Shown here one piece after another: positions 1-7,181 of a DNA stretch of 10,706 bases. Position numbers and translations under genes: made by a program. Positions within the stretch are counted from its first letter, which is position 1; every line of letters begins with the position of its first letter. The DNA is taken from NCBI GenBank assembly GCA_903858075.1, contig CAIOHI010000021.1:1-10706 (forward strand), given 5' to 3'. Below the pieces are notes generated by a model. The model saw only the letters and a list, made by a program, of their open reading frames with translations. It made no database searches and was not told where the DNA came from. This DNA comes from an uncultured Actinomycetes bacterium (GTDB lineage: Bacteria; Actinomycetota; Acidimicrobiia; Acidimicrobiales; Ilumatobacteraceae).

Positions 1-77
1 ACAAGAATTGGTTTGCTTGAACCATTTACTGTTTCGTCGAATGTAGAACTGGTGAGAGTAACAATGCCGTCTGCCAT
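1..77 (-). CDS. trxA: Thioredoxin, N-terminal part only
   Basis: The first 25 codons of a gene running off the left edge. The translation begins MADGIVTLTSSTFDETV and continues NGSSKPILV, the typical opening of actinobacterial thioredoxins: a short beta strand, then the SxFDxxV helix, then the strand leading to the active site. The WCGPC motif lies beyond the window. Thioredoxin is the small cytoplasmic disulfide reductase that is recharged by thioredoxin reductase, encoded immediately upstream on the same strand with a 32-nt gap. The ATG at 77-75 has a good ribosome binding site (AAGGAG, 88-83). The identification rests on the N-terminus plus the trxB neighbour. Confidence 0.87.
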   Translation of the reverse strand, partial: MADGIVTLTSSTFDETVNGSSKPIL

Positions 78-82
78 GGGGG

Positions 83-88
83 CTCCTT
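83..88 (-). promoter_or_regulatory. Ribosome binding site of trxA
   Basis: AAGGAG on the minus strand, 5 nt before the trxA ATG. It is one of the few clear Shine-Dalgarno sequences in the window and fixes the trxA start. Confidence 0.75.
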
Positions 89-109
89 TTTTCTTCTCGT
101 TAGTGAAGT

Positions 110-1066
110 CTAGGCGAGAGAAGCGTGCTCTGACTCGAGCCAGCGCTCACAATCGATGGCTGCCATGCAGCCCGACCCTGCAGCGGTAATTGCTTGTCGG
201 TAGGTGTGGTCTTGAACATCACCACAGGCAAAAACCCCAGGAATATTGGTGTATGACGACCCAGGGCGGGTAACAAGGTACCCATTTTCTTCCATGTCAA
301 GAATGCCTGTGAAAAGCCCAGTATTTGGCTTATGGCCAATGGCAATGAAGAGTCCAGACACATTCATTTGGGAACGCTCGCCGGTCACCGTGTCTTCAAG
401 CACGATGCCTTCAAGCATGTCGGTGCCTTGCAGTTCAACAACTGCGCTATTCCATTTGAACTCAATGCGCTCATTGTTTTCCGCACGATCACGCATAATT
501 TTTGATGCACGCAATTCGGAACGGCGATGCACGATGGTGACTTTTGATGCGAACTTTGTGAGGAAGGTGGCTTCTTCTACTGCGCTGTCGCCACCGCCAA
601 CAACAACAATTTCTTTGCCACGGAAAAAGAACCCGTCGCATGTTGCACATGTAGAAACACCATGACCAACGAGCGAATTTTCATTGGGAAGACCCAACAT
701 CAACGACTGCGCACCTGTACTTACGATGATGGAGTCGGCGGTGAATTCTTGATCGCGTGTCCATGCGCGAAAAGGGCGTGCAGAAAAATCGACACGCGTT
801 ACTTTGTCGGTGAGAAACGATGCGCCAAAGCGTGCTGCTTGTTCACGAAAACGACCCATGAGCTCTGGGCCCATAATGCCCTCTGGGAAACCAGGAAAGT
901 TTTCTACTTCAGTGGTGAGCATGAGTTGACCACCGGGCTGGTCGGTTGTGGAAGATGGCTCGCCTTCAATGATGAATGGGTTGAGGTTGGCACGAGCGGC
1001 GTAAATAGCTGCGGTGAGACCAGCAGGCCCAGAGCCAATGATGAGTACGTGATGATGTGTTGCCAT
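110..1066 (-). CDS. trxB: Thioredoxin reductase (NADPH)
   Basis: A 318-residue FAD flavoprotein that passes electrons from NADPH to the disulfide of thioredoxin; length is normal for the family. Visible motifs are the N-terminal FAD dinucleotide fold GSGPAG (11-16), GGQLMLTTEVENFPGF (45-60), the redox-active pair CATC (C140 and C143) followed by DGFFF, the NADPH-binding GGGDSA (157-162), the HRRSELRAS segment (180-188) that contacts the NADPH phosphate, and the C-terminal FAD motif GDVQDHTYRQA (282-292). All functional residues are present. The start is taken at ATG 1066-1064 because GGAG (1076-1073) sits 6 nt upstream; a TTG at 1078 in the same frame overlaps that site and is less likely. 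It is followed by trxA, and lies in the sigM-trxB-trxA order usual for actinobacteria. Confidence 0.97.
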   Translation of the reverse strand: MATHHHVLIIGSGPAGLTAAIYAARANLNPFIIEGEPSSTTDQPGGQLMLTTEVENFPGFPEGIMGPELMGRFREQAARFGASFLTDKVTRVDFSARPFRAWTRDQEFTADSIIVSTGAQSLMLGLPNENSLVGHGVSTCATCDGFFFRGKEIVVVGGGDSAVEEATFLTKFASKVTIVHRRSELRASKIMRDRAENNERIEFKWNSAVVELQGTDMLEGIVLEDTVTGERSQMNVSGLFIAIGHKPNTGLFTGILDMEENGYLVTRPGSSYTNIPGVFACGDVQDHTYRQAITAAGSGCMAAIDCERWLESEHASLA

Positions 1067-1092
1067 AAGAGTCTCCAAAGAATGAGTGAGAG

Positions 1093-1428
1093 TTAGGAAT
1101 TGAGTTCGTCAGTTTTACGATGCTGCTTTCGTGCAACGAGTAAACCAATAAGTAAAAAAAGACTGCCCAAAATGAGATAGGAAGACCATACGGCTGTCGT
1201 ACGTGAAAAGGCAGTGTCGAGCGCGGCCTGCAGTGCCCGTGTTGCGCCAATGGCAAAGAGAACGATCATGATGACGACGCCAGTGACAACTAAAAAGCCA
1301 TAAACAATGCCACGCACCACAGTGATAACCGGGCGGGTAGTGCGGTCGCGAACAAAGCCCACCCACTTATCGATGAAGGCAACGGTGTTGCGCGCCCAAT
1401 CGGGGTCGGTGAATGGGTTAGAGAGCAC
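1093..1428 (-). CDS. Small two-helix membrane protein of unknown function
   Basis: A 111-residue protein I cannot name. It has an N-terminal amphipathic stretch (about 1-35, rich in Trp, Arg and Asp), two predicted membrane helices (about 40-62 and 82-99), and a charged C-terminal tail (ARKQHRKTDELNS). The start is GTG at 1428: an in-frame TAG lies at 1440-1438 and no other start codon comes between. It has only a weak AGG upstream. It sits 42 nt after the anti-sigma gene and 26 nt before trxB in the same direction, so it is probably co-transcribed. Its place between a membrane anti-sigma factor and the thioredoxin system suggests an envelope role, but that is inference from position only. 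Confidence 0.72.
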   Translation of the reverse strand: MLSNPFTDPDWARNTVAFIDKWVGFVRDRTTRPVITVVRGIVYGFLVVTGVVIMIVLFAIGATRALQAALDTAFSRTTAVWSSYLILGSLFLLIGLLVARKQHRKTDELNS

Positions 1429-1470
1429 GTATTCAGCCTAATGGCTAAAGGTGTTTCTCTTCGGGAACAG

Positions 1471-1950
1471 CTATTTGGCCGGTACTTGCCACAAGATGTC
1501 GCAAGTGATGGCGTTGTACACGGTGAGAGTGGGAACGCCATTACGTACTTCTTTGGCAACGAGCGCAGGTGGGCTACCCGCAATAAGGAAGGTGTCGGTG
1601 GTGGAAACTTCTGTATTCACACATGCGCGGGAGTTAACGGTTTCGGTAGGTGCGGCATTTTTTACTAAGGAAACTTCGGCGGGCGAATTACTGTCGCGGT
1701 TTCCGAGGCCAAGCCCTAATGCAAAAAGCCCAACGGCAGCCACGGCACTGAGCGCCATAAAAACGCGATTCGGGCGCCGCGACGCGAGCGAAACCACATT
1801 GCTGGGTTCGTTGGTCTCTGTGCTTGCAATGTGGCCTAAGGCAACGGCAATGTGTTCATCGCGTACGGCAGGGTCGGGGGTGGTGCCTAAATGACGCAAC
1901 GCAGCCTCGAGCGGGCCATTGTCGGTGGGGTCAAGAGAAGGTGTGGTCAT
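1471..1950 (-). CDS. Putative membrane-anchored anti-sigma factor
   Basis: A 159-residue protein whose ATG overlaps the stop of the ECF sigma gene by 4 nt (ATGA), the usual arrangement for a sigma/anti-sigma pair. The cytoplasmic N-terminal part (1-60) holds an acidic helical stretch, PDPAVRDEHIAVALGHI, then a basic SRRPNR segment. One membrane helix follows (about 63-83) and an outer domain of about 75 residues with two cysteines, C110 and C150. There is no HxxxCxxC zinc anti-sigma motif; the cytoplasmic part has no cysteine at all. The role is inferred from gene order and topology: it should hold the neighbouring sigma factor inactive at the membrane until a signal arrives. It occupies the position of rsmA (anti-SigM) in mycobacteria, but I see no clear sequence match to it. 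Confidence 0.68.
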   Translation of the reverse strand: MTTPSLDPTDNGPLEAALRHLGTTPDPAVRDEHIAVALGHIASTETNEPSNVVSLASRRPNRVFMALSAVAAVGLFALGLGLGNRDSNSPAEVSLVKNAAPTETVNSRACVNTEVSTTDTFLIAGSPPALVAKEVRNGVPTLTVYNAITCDILWQVPAK

Positions 1951-2567
1951 GATGATGAATCCGTAGGCGGAGACGACGGGGTACCTAAGTTTGGTTCGTC
2001 TGGAGGGGAAAGTGTTGTCGGGTCGGCCAATTTCTCGGCAAGAAGCTTTTTCCCCCTGGCCAAGCGCGACCTGACGGTGCCAACTGGAACCTCAAGCACA
2101 GCCGCAATATCGGCATAATCGAGGTCCGAGATGTAGCGCAAGACCACCACAGCACGAAATTCTTCGGGCAAAGTGCCTAAGGCTTGGGCAACTCGTGATG
2201 AGTCAACAAGGTGTTCAGCAAGAAGAGCGGTGGGGTCGACGGCATGTTCACTCGCCAATGTGTGGGCACTTGCAGTGTCATTTAATGGAACGGTTCCACC
2301 ATGGCGGCGAACACGTCGAATTTCATCTATCGCTGAATTTGTTGCAATGCGGTAGATCCAAGTGGAGAGGGCAGCTTTCCCGTCGAAACGAGGAAGGCCT
2401 TTGACAATGGCAATGAGAGCATTTTGTACGGCGTCATCGGCGCTTTCTCGGCTGAGCAACATGCGATGACATACCGAGTGAACGGCGCCGTAGTGCACAC
2501 GCAACAACTGGTCGACTGCTGAAACATCACCCGACTGGGCGCGTTCAAGGAGGCGCTCAGTTTCCAT
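1947..2567 (-). CDS. ECF-type RNA polymerase sigma factor, SigM position
   Basis: A 206-residue extracytoplasmic-function sigma factor, which directs RNA polymerase to a stress regulon. Region 2 is seen at about 6-88 (DDAVQNALIAIVKGLPRFDG, then LSTWIYRIATNSAIDEIRR, covering the -10 recognition helix). Region 4 lies at about 125-178 (LPEEFRAVVVLRYISDLDYADIAAVL, then VGTVRSRLARGKKLL, the -35 recognition helix-turn-helix). There is no region 3. An unusual 25-residue tail rich in Ser, Thr and Pro follows (182-206). It begins 26 nt after the kinase gene and overlaps the anti-sigma gene by 4 nt, so the two are translationally coupled. No clear Shine-Dalgarno sequence precedes the ATG. Position next to trxB/trxA matches sigM of other actinobacteria; orthology is likely but not proven, so no symbol is given. 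Confidence 0.92.
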   Translation of the reverse strand: METERLLERAQSGDVSAVDQLLRVHYGAVHSVCHRMLLSRESADDAVQNALIAIVKGLPRFDGKAALSTWIYRIATNSAIDEIRRVRRHGGTVPLNDTASAHTLASEHAVDPTALLAEHLVDSSRVAQALGTLPEEFRAVVVLRYISDLDYADIAAVLEVPVGTVRSRLARGKKLLAEKLADPTTLSPPDEPNLGTPSSPPTDSSS

Positions 2568-2593
2568 ACGGGAAGGCTAGCCACAGACCATTA

Positions 2594-4246
2594 TTACGGT
2601 GCGGACGCTGAAACAAAGCTGATGTCGTTGATGACACCTTGAAATGGGTTTGTGGTGGAACACTGCGGGCTGCGTGCTGCTGAACGTAGGTACACAAGGA
2701 CGAACTGCGAAGGCTGTGAGATATTGAAAGTGGTTTCCCCGGGGTTGTCGCCTGCAGAGCCAGCAAGCGCAGGCCCCCAACCCGCAAGCGTGCCCGGCTT
2801 AGTGTCGGAATAACCGTAAACATCGATCTCCCAGGGGGCATAACCGAAATCGACAGACAGTGTTCCTGTACTGCGACCCGACAATTCGGCAACGAACCCC
2901 ACGCCGTTTTTACTTCCAAAGTGATCGTTGCCGTAGCACACGGTACGCCACTGAGTTCCCGACTTGCCATCACGCAAATTGGGGAGCTGGTCATCGTTTT
3001 CAACGTTGTCATCGCCATCGGGGTCGTAACTACTTACACTGACGATGTTGACCGGCCCCGTTGCAACGGGTGTGGTGGACGCACTTGCAGCGGGTGTTGT
3101 GGAAGGTGACGACACGCTGCGCCACAATACGAAGCCAGCGAGCACAGCACCAATGACCACTGCCGCAGCCAACATTGACGTTGGCGTGATGCGGTGGGCA
3201 CGTTTTTCCAAAGCCTTGTTCACTGGGCGCGACGAACTTGCACTGCGAGAAGACTCGGTACGCGTAGTGGGCTTGCTGATAACCGGATCACCAGGAATAA
3301 CTGCTGCGGTAGTTGTTGCCGGCGTAGGGTCACGCAATATGTCTCGCGCACTCGTGGGCAGGGTGTTGCCATACGGTGGTGTTAAACCCGTTGGCGTTCC
3401 ATCTAAGCCAACTTCGCGGGCGTGATACAACGCCGCTCGTACTGCTTCGCCAGAGGGCTGTCGCTGCTCTGGGTCACGGGCCAACATTTGATGAATGATG
3501 TTTGCTACCAGTGGTTGCAGAGTGGGGCGAATTTTTAAAATGTCGGGTGCATCACCTTGCACACGAGCAAGTGCGGTTTCTACATCGGTACCGCCAACGA
3601 ATGGCACTCGGCCTGCTAGGCATTCGTAGAGCACGAGGCCAAGTGAGTACAAATCTGCACGCCCGTCTAGCTTTTTACCACTTACTTGTTCGGGCGATAA
3701 GTACTTTGCAGTACCCATCATGATGTTGTCGTTGGTGAGATCCGATTCGCTGCCGCTTAAAGTTTTTGCAATTCCAAAGTCGGTGAGCAGCACGCGACCA
3801 GCGGGGGTGATGAGAATGTTTGCTGGCTTAATGTCGCGGTGAACAAGATCTTTTGCGTGTGCCGCGTCTAATGCAGTTGCCACTGCCATGCCAATATGAA
3901 CAGTGAGACCAGGGCTAATGCGATGCACTTTGTCAAGGAGTTCGCGCAGACTTTGTCCGTTGATGTATTCCATGACAACGGCTTGACGACCAGCATCTTC
4001 TACTACGTCGTACACCGTCACTATGTTGGGTGAACTTAATGCCGCTGACGCTTTTGCTTCGCGGCGAAAACGTTCATTGCCTACGTGGTCGTCATCGTGA
4101 TGCGCGCGCATTACTTTGACAGCTACGTCACGGTCGAGTGAGGTATCTTTTGCCAACCACACTTCCGCCATGCCGCCTTGACCAATGCGACGCACCAATC
4201 GATAGCGCGCACCAATAAGCGTGTTGGGTACAAGTGAAGAAGACAT
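2594..4246 (-). CDS. Transmembrane Ser/Thr protein kinase with extracellular MurJ/MviN-type C-terminal domain
   Basis: A 550-residue PknB-like kinase. The N-terminal catalytic domain (about 14-275) has a glycine loop IGQGGMAEVW (21-30), the ATP lysine K44 in VAVKVM, catalytic HRDIKPANI (136-144, D138), DFG (156-158), and an activation segment ending in GTAKYLSPEQ (178-187), so it should be active. A Thr/Pro/Ser-rich linker (281-355) leads to one membrane helix (about 357-376) and an outer domain (about 400-550). That domain opens with an Asp-rich YDPDGDDNVENDD (407-419), then LRDGKSGTQWRTVCY and a beta-rich body with cysteines C437 and C529. This layout resembles the extracellular jelly-roll at the C-terminus of mycobacterial MurJ (Rv3910), where it follows a pseudokinase. 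The gene is followed by the ECF sigma gene. An in-frame TGA four codons before the ATG fixes the start; no Shine-Dalgarno is seen. Confidence 0.93.
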   Translation of the reverse strand: MSSSLVPNTLIGARYRLVRRIGQGGMAEVWLAKDTSLDRDVAVKVMRAHHDDDHVGNERFRREAKASAALSSPNIVTVYDVVEDAGRQAVVMEYINGQSLRELLDKVHRISPGLTVHIGMAVATALDAAHAKDLVHRDIKPANILITPAGRVLLTDFGIAKTLSGSESDLTNDNIMMGTAKYLSPEQVSGKKLDGRADLYSLGLVLYECLAGRVPFVGGTDVETALARVQGDAPDILKIRPTLQPLVANIIHQMLARDPEQRQPSGEAVRAALYHAREVGLDGTPTGLTPPYGNTLPTSARDILRDPTPATTTAAVIPGDPVISKPTTRTESSRSASSSRPVNKALEKRAHRITPTSMLAAAVVIGAVLAGFVLWRSVSSPSTTPAASASTTPVATGPVNIVSVSSYDPDGDDNVENDDQLPNLRDGKSGTQWRTVCYGNDHFGSKNGVGFVAELSGRSTGTLSVDFGYAPWEIDVYGYSDTKPGTLAGWGPALAGSAGDNPGETTFNISQPSQFVLVYLRSAARSPQCSTTNPFQGVINDISFVSASAP

Positions 4247-4311
4247 TGCTGTGCATCACGCTAGTTGCGCAGCGTTGCACGATTGAGGCAATGCGATGGT
4301 GAGAAGCGTTT

Positions 4312-5160
4312 TTATTCAGCGTCGAAAAATGCAACACCCATTGTGCCGCGACCGGCATGTGCGCCGATGACCGCACCGATTTCGCCGACTTCAATACTGC
4401 CTGAGTAGATGGCACGCAGCGACGCGAGGAATGCATCGGTGTCATCGCAGTCGGCTTGCAAGACGGCGAGGTTGGTGATGCTTCCATGCTCTTTCACTTT
4501 TTCCAACAGGAATGCAAGAGCCTTCGAGCGCGTGCGCTGGCGGCCACCCTCTTCTACTTTGCCACCTCGTACATCGATAATGGGCTTGATGGACAGTGCT
4601 GATGCCAACATTCCCTTCACACCGCCAATACGACCACCTTTTTTCAGGTTCTCCAGGGTGTCGAGCGCACCGTATACATGCACGCGATGGCTGAGTGCGG
4701 TGGCGAGTGCGGCAACTTCACTGAGGCTTGCACCTTGTTCGGCCTTGACTGCACAAGATGTTGCAATGATGCCTTGACCCATTGACACACTGCGCGAATC
4801 GACTACCTGTACCGAAAAGGGGTTTGCGGTGTCTTCGCCCACGAGGCGGGCTGCAATTTCAGCGCTTTGCATTGTGGCCGATACGCCAGATGACAGCGAG
4901 ACCACGAGCACACCCGTTGCGCCTTCGCTTTGGAGGCGGCGGTAGGCAGCCTCAAACTGGCCAGGAGAGGGGGCGGCAGTTTCAGGAAGGACTGGAGACG
5001 CCGTGCACTTTGCCCAAAATTCCTTTGGAGTGAAGTCTTCACCATCGATGTAGTCGGTTTCGCCGAAGCGAATAGTGAGGGGAACAACAACAATTTTGTG
5101 TTGTGCAATGAGATGCTGTGGGAGGTCACAAGCGCTGTCGGTAACAATGCGAATAGTCAT
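4312..5160 (-). CDS. DegV family fatty-acid-binding protein
   Basis: A 282-residue protein of the DegV/FakB family, which binds one fatty acid in a pocket between two domains. In Firmicutes the family hands fatty acids to the kinase FakA for phosphorylation. Motifs: VTDSACDLP at the N-terminus (6-14), SPVLPETAAPSPGQF (55-69, the variant of the TSxPS segment), VVSLSSGVSATMQSA (86-100, the lipid carboxylate loop), VVDSRSVSMGQG (119-130), LDTLENLKKGGRI (167-178), and the C-terminal IGAHAGRGTMGVAF (265-278). The start at ATG 5160 begins right at the conserved first strand; an upstream in-frame start would add 29 unrelated residues and overlap the DUF6049 gene. It lies 20 nt after the DUF6049 gene and 65 nt before the kinase gene. 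Its function in an envelope/sigma operon is unknown. Confidence 0.92.
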   Translation of the reverse strand: MTIRIVTDSACDLPQHLIAQHKIVVVPLTIRFGETDYIDGEDFTPKEFWAKCTASPVLPETAAPSPGQFEAAYRRLQSEGATGVLVVSLSSGVSATMQSAEIAARLVGEDTANPFSVQVVDSRSVSMGQGIIATSCAVKAEQGASLSEVAALATALSHRVHVYGALDTLENLKKGGRIGGVKGMLASALSIKPIIDVRGGKVEEGGRQRTRSKALAFLLEKVKEHGSITNLAVLQADCDDTDAFLASLRAIYSGSIEVGEIGAVIGAHAGRGTMGVAFFDAE

Positions 5161-5180
5161 AATGCTTCTACCGTAGTGCC

Positions 5181-7181
5181 TTATTCTGGGGCGACAAGTG
5201 CTGAAAGAGTACGCCGGCGCCGTGAACGCCAGTTGTGCGCCCACCATGTGAGTAAAACAATAATGGCGGTTGCACTGACCACAAGACCAAGACCCGCAAG
5301 GGCGCTGACGCGAGCGGTGACCTTCAACTCCTCTGTGAGTGGGTTATTGCCACGCGGAGTAAAAAGTTGGAAGTACACCGGGAACCTGCCGTTGCTTCGT
5401 GCCACCACTTTCACCGCAACGTTGGTGCTGGAATTGGCAGGCAGCTCAATGACCTGTGAATTCTGGGGGAAAGTGAGCTTCGCACTGCGATAGCGCAGGA
5501 GCACTTTCAAGGCCGAGGCACTGGAGTTTTTTACTTGAAGCTGAATTTCGCTGTTATGGCCACTCAAGGTGAAATTGGCTGATTTCGGCAAACTCACCGC
5601 GGCACGTAGATCGGAAATAGATGAGGAAATGGCATCGATGTACGCCGCGCTCTGCGCTGGCGTTGCAGTGCGTGCTGCGGAGTAAGCGGTCAATGTATTC
5701 CATATGCCAATGCGCGGGTCGGTTGGCAAGAGCATTGATGAAGTGTTGGTGATGCGCGGTAAAAGTTTGTCGAAAGTGGCTTTGAGGCCGTCTAGAGAGG
5801 TGTCTTCACCTTGGCGCAAAGTAATTGGCTGGCTTGAAGCGGGTGCAGAAGGAAGCGTTGGTTGGGAATTAAATGCAAGAACGGGGCTGGAATTAATGAT
5901 GCGAAATAGTTGACGCATCACGGCGACGTTCATTATTTCTCCCGTGGACGAACTGAGAAGAACTTGACGTTGTTGGGCCTGTTGGGTGGCGAATGACAGT
6001 TCCTCGCGCTGAACGATGAGCTCGGCCGATATGCGTGTGGCACGCTCCAAAGGTGTGAGTGAGTCATTTTCCATGACGCGTGCATATTGCGGGTCGGTGC
6101 CATAGATCGACAGCGAGCCGCCATCGGGGAGCTTGGCGAGATACGCCACTGCCGAGTCGAGTGGTGCATCAAACGATTTTTGAGCGCTCGGCGTGAGTAT
6201 TACTTGCCTCGTGCCTAAGTCGCGCAACAAGGTTGCCCCTGCTGCAGTGAGTGGGTCTATAAGAACGGCAGCATCGCGCGAAGGACTTTTTTGCATGAGC
6301 GCGGTAGTGGCATCTTCACCTGCAGTGAGCTGACGGGCAAAAAGTTCTTGGAGGCCACTTTGAGCAATGGCGCTGGGGTTATAAGGCACCGGTGTTGTCG
6401 CACTCAAAGTATGGATTTCAAGCAAGTCTCGAATGTCATCAAGAAGAAGTTTGTCTTCGGTGGTTTCTGAGAGTGCTAGCGCTTGAAGTAAATCTGGCTG
6501 AAGTACGAGAAGTGAACCTTGGCCGATACCAGAAAAAGCATCGGAAAATTTTTTGAGAACAGTGCGAGCCTCGGTGCTGAGTATGGTGCTGCCTGTTGGT
6601 GTCGCACTTGGCGGGGCAGAAACGGTAACAACGGGAAGCACACCAAGGCGATCTTGTGGTGTCAGCACATTTGCATCACTTGTAGAAAAATGATGAATGA
6701 AAGTTGTGGTTGTGGCACGTACTTCGTTGCTGGCATACACGGTAAATGTGAGTGGATACACACCTGATTGATTCAGATATAACCCAGCTGTTGCTGATGT
6801 TTTCGTGGTGGTGGGCAACTCCACAATGAATCGACCGGCTGAATTTCGCGTGATGCTCAACGTGTTAAGTCGAACGCCATCGAGTGGTTCGGGAACAACG
6901 TTTCCTTCTGTGATCTCACGGAATGCTTCACGCGTCGCGATGCGTTTCGACAGAACAACATCAAGATCAACATTGTCTTGCGGAGTGATTGGCTGGCCAT
7001 TTTCGGCAATAGCAATAACAAAACGCATTGTGGCATTATCGAGAACAGTAAAACTCTGTTGCGTAAGTCCAATGGAAATTTGTGTAACAGGAGCCGATGC
7101 GGCATACGTGCCTTGCGGGAGCATGAGAGCGCCAAGGCACATGAGCACACAGGAAACAACGAGCGGTCTTAGTCGGTGCAT
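5181..7181 (-). CDS. DUF6049 family secreted, membrane-anchored protein
   Basis: A 666-residue protein with an N-terminal signal peptide (basic MHRLR, hydrophobic core to about residue 22, likely cleavage near TYAASA), a long extracytoplasmic region, and one C-terminal membrane helix (about 628-648) followed by an arginine-rich cytoplasmic stop (RSRRRR). Beta-sandwich-like stretches occur near the start and before the C-terminal helix (SEIQLQVKNSSASALKVLLR onward). The middle (about 200-420) looks like an alpha/beta domain. Topology, size and place between pcnA and the MurJ-type locus match the DUF6049 family (Rv3909 in M. tuberculosis), which is conserved in actinobacteria and thought to serve the cell envelope; its biochemistry is unknown. 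The ATG lies inside the end of the GNAT gene (13-nt overlap) without a clear ribosome binding site, so translation is probably coupled. Confidence 0.8.
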   Translation of the reverse strand: MHRLRPLVVSCVLMCLGALMLPQGTYAASAPVTQISIGLTQQSFTVLDNATMRFVIAIAENGQPITPQDNVDLDVVLSKRIATREAFREITEGNVVPEPLDGVRLNTLSITRNSAGRFIVELPTTTKTSATAGLYLNQSGVYPLTFTVYASNEVRATTTTFIHHFSTSDANVLTPQDRLGVLPVVTVSAPPSATPTGSTILSTEARTVLKKFSDAFSGIGQGSLLVLQPDLLQALALSETTEDKLLLDDIRDLLEIHTLSATTPVPYNPSAIAQSGLQELFARQLTAGEDATTALMQKSPSRDAAVLIDPLTAAGATLLRDLGTRQVILTPSAQKSFDAPLDSAVAYLAKLPDGGSLSIYGTDPQYARVMENDSLTPLERATRISAELIVQREELSFATQQAQQRQVLLSSSTGEIMNVAVMRQLFRIINSSPVLAFNSQPTLPSAPASSQPITLRQGEDTSLDGLKATFDKLLPRITNTSSMLLPTDPRIGIWNTLTAYSAARTATPAQSAAYIDAISSSISDLRAAVSLPKSANFTLSGHNSEIQLQVKNSSASALKVLLRYRSAKLTFPQNSQVIELPANSSTNVAVKVVARSNGRFPVYFQLFTPRGNNPLTEELKVTARVSALAGLGLVVSATAIIVLLTWWAHNWRSRRRRTLSALVAPE

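Noticed and set aside
662..1096. Open plus-strand frame of 144 codons opposite trxB
   Set aside because: It lies entirely antisense to a gene with every trxB motif, shows no family signature, and is explained by codon bias of the opposite strand.
1434..1445. AGCC-ATTA-GGCT hairpin before the small membrane protein gene
   Set aside because: A 4-bp stem is too weak to call a terminator or a regulatory element.
3045..3425. Plus-strand frame of 126 codons opposite the kinase linker and membrane helix
   Set aside because: Its Val/Ala/Gly-rich sequence mirrors the Thr/Ala/Pro-rich linker of the kinase gene on the other strand.
4930..5493. Plus-strand frame of 187 codons across the DegV/DUF6049 junction
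   Set aside because: It is antisense to two well-supported genes, has no recognisable domain and a biased Arg/Ala/Ser composition typical of shadow frames.
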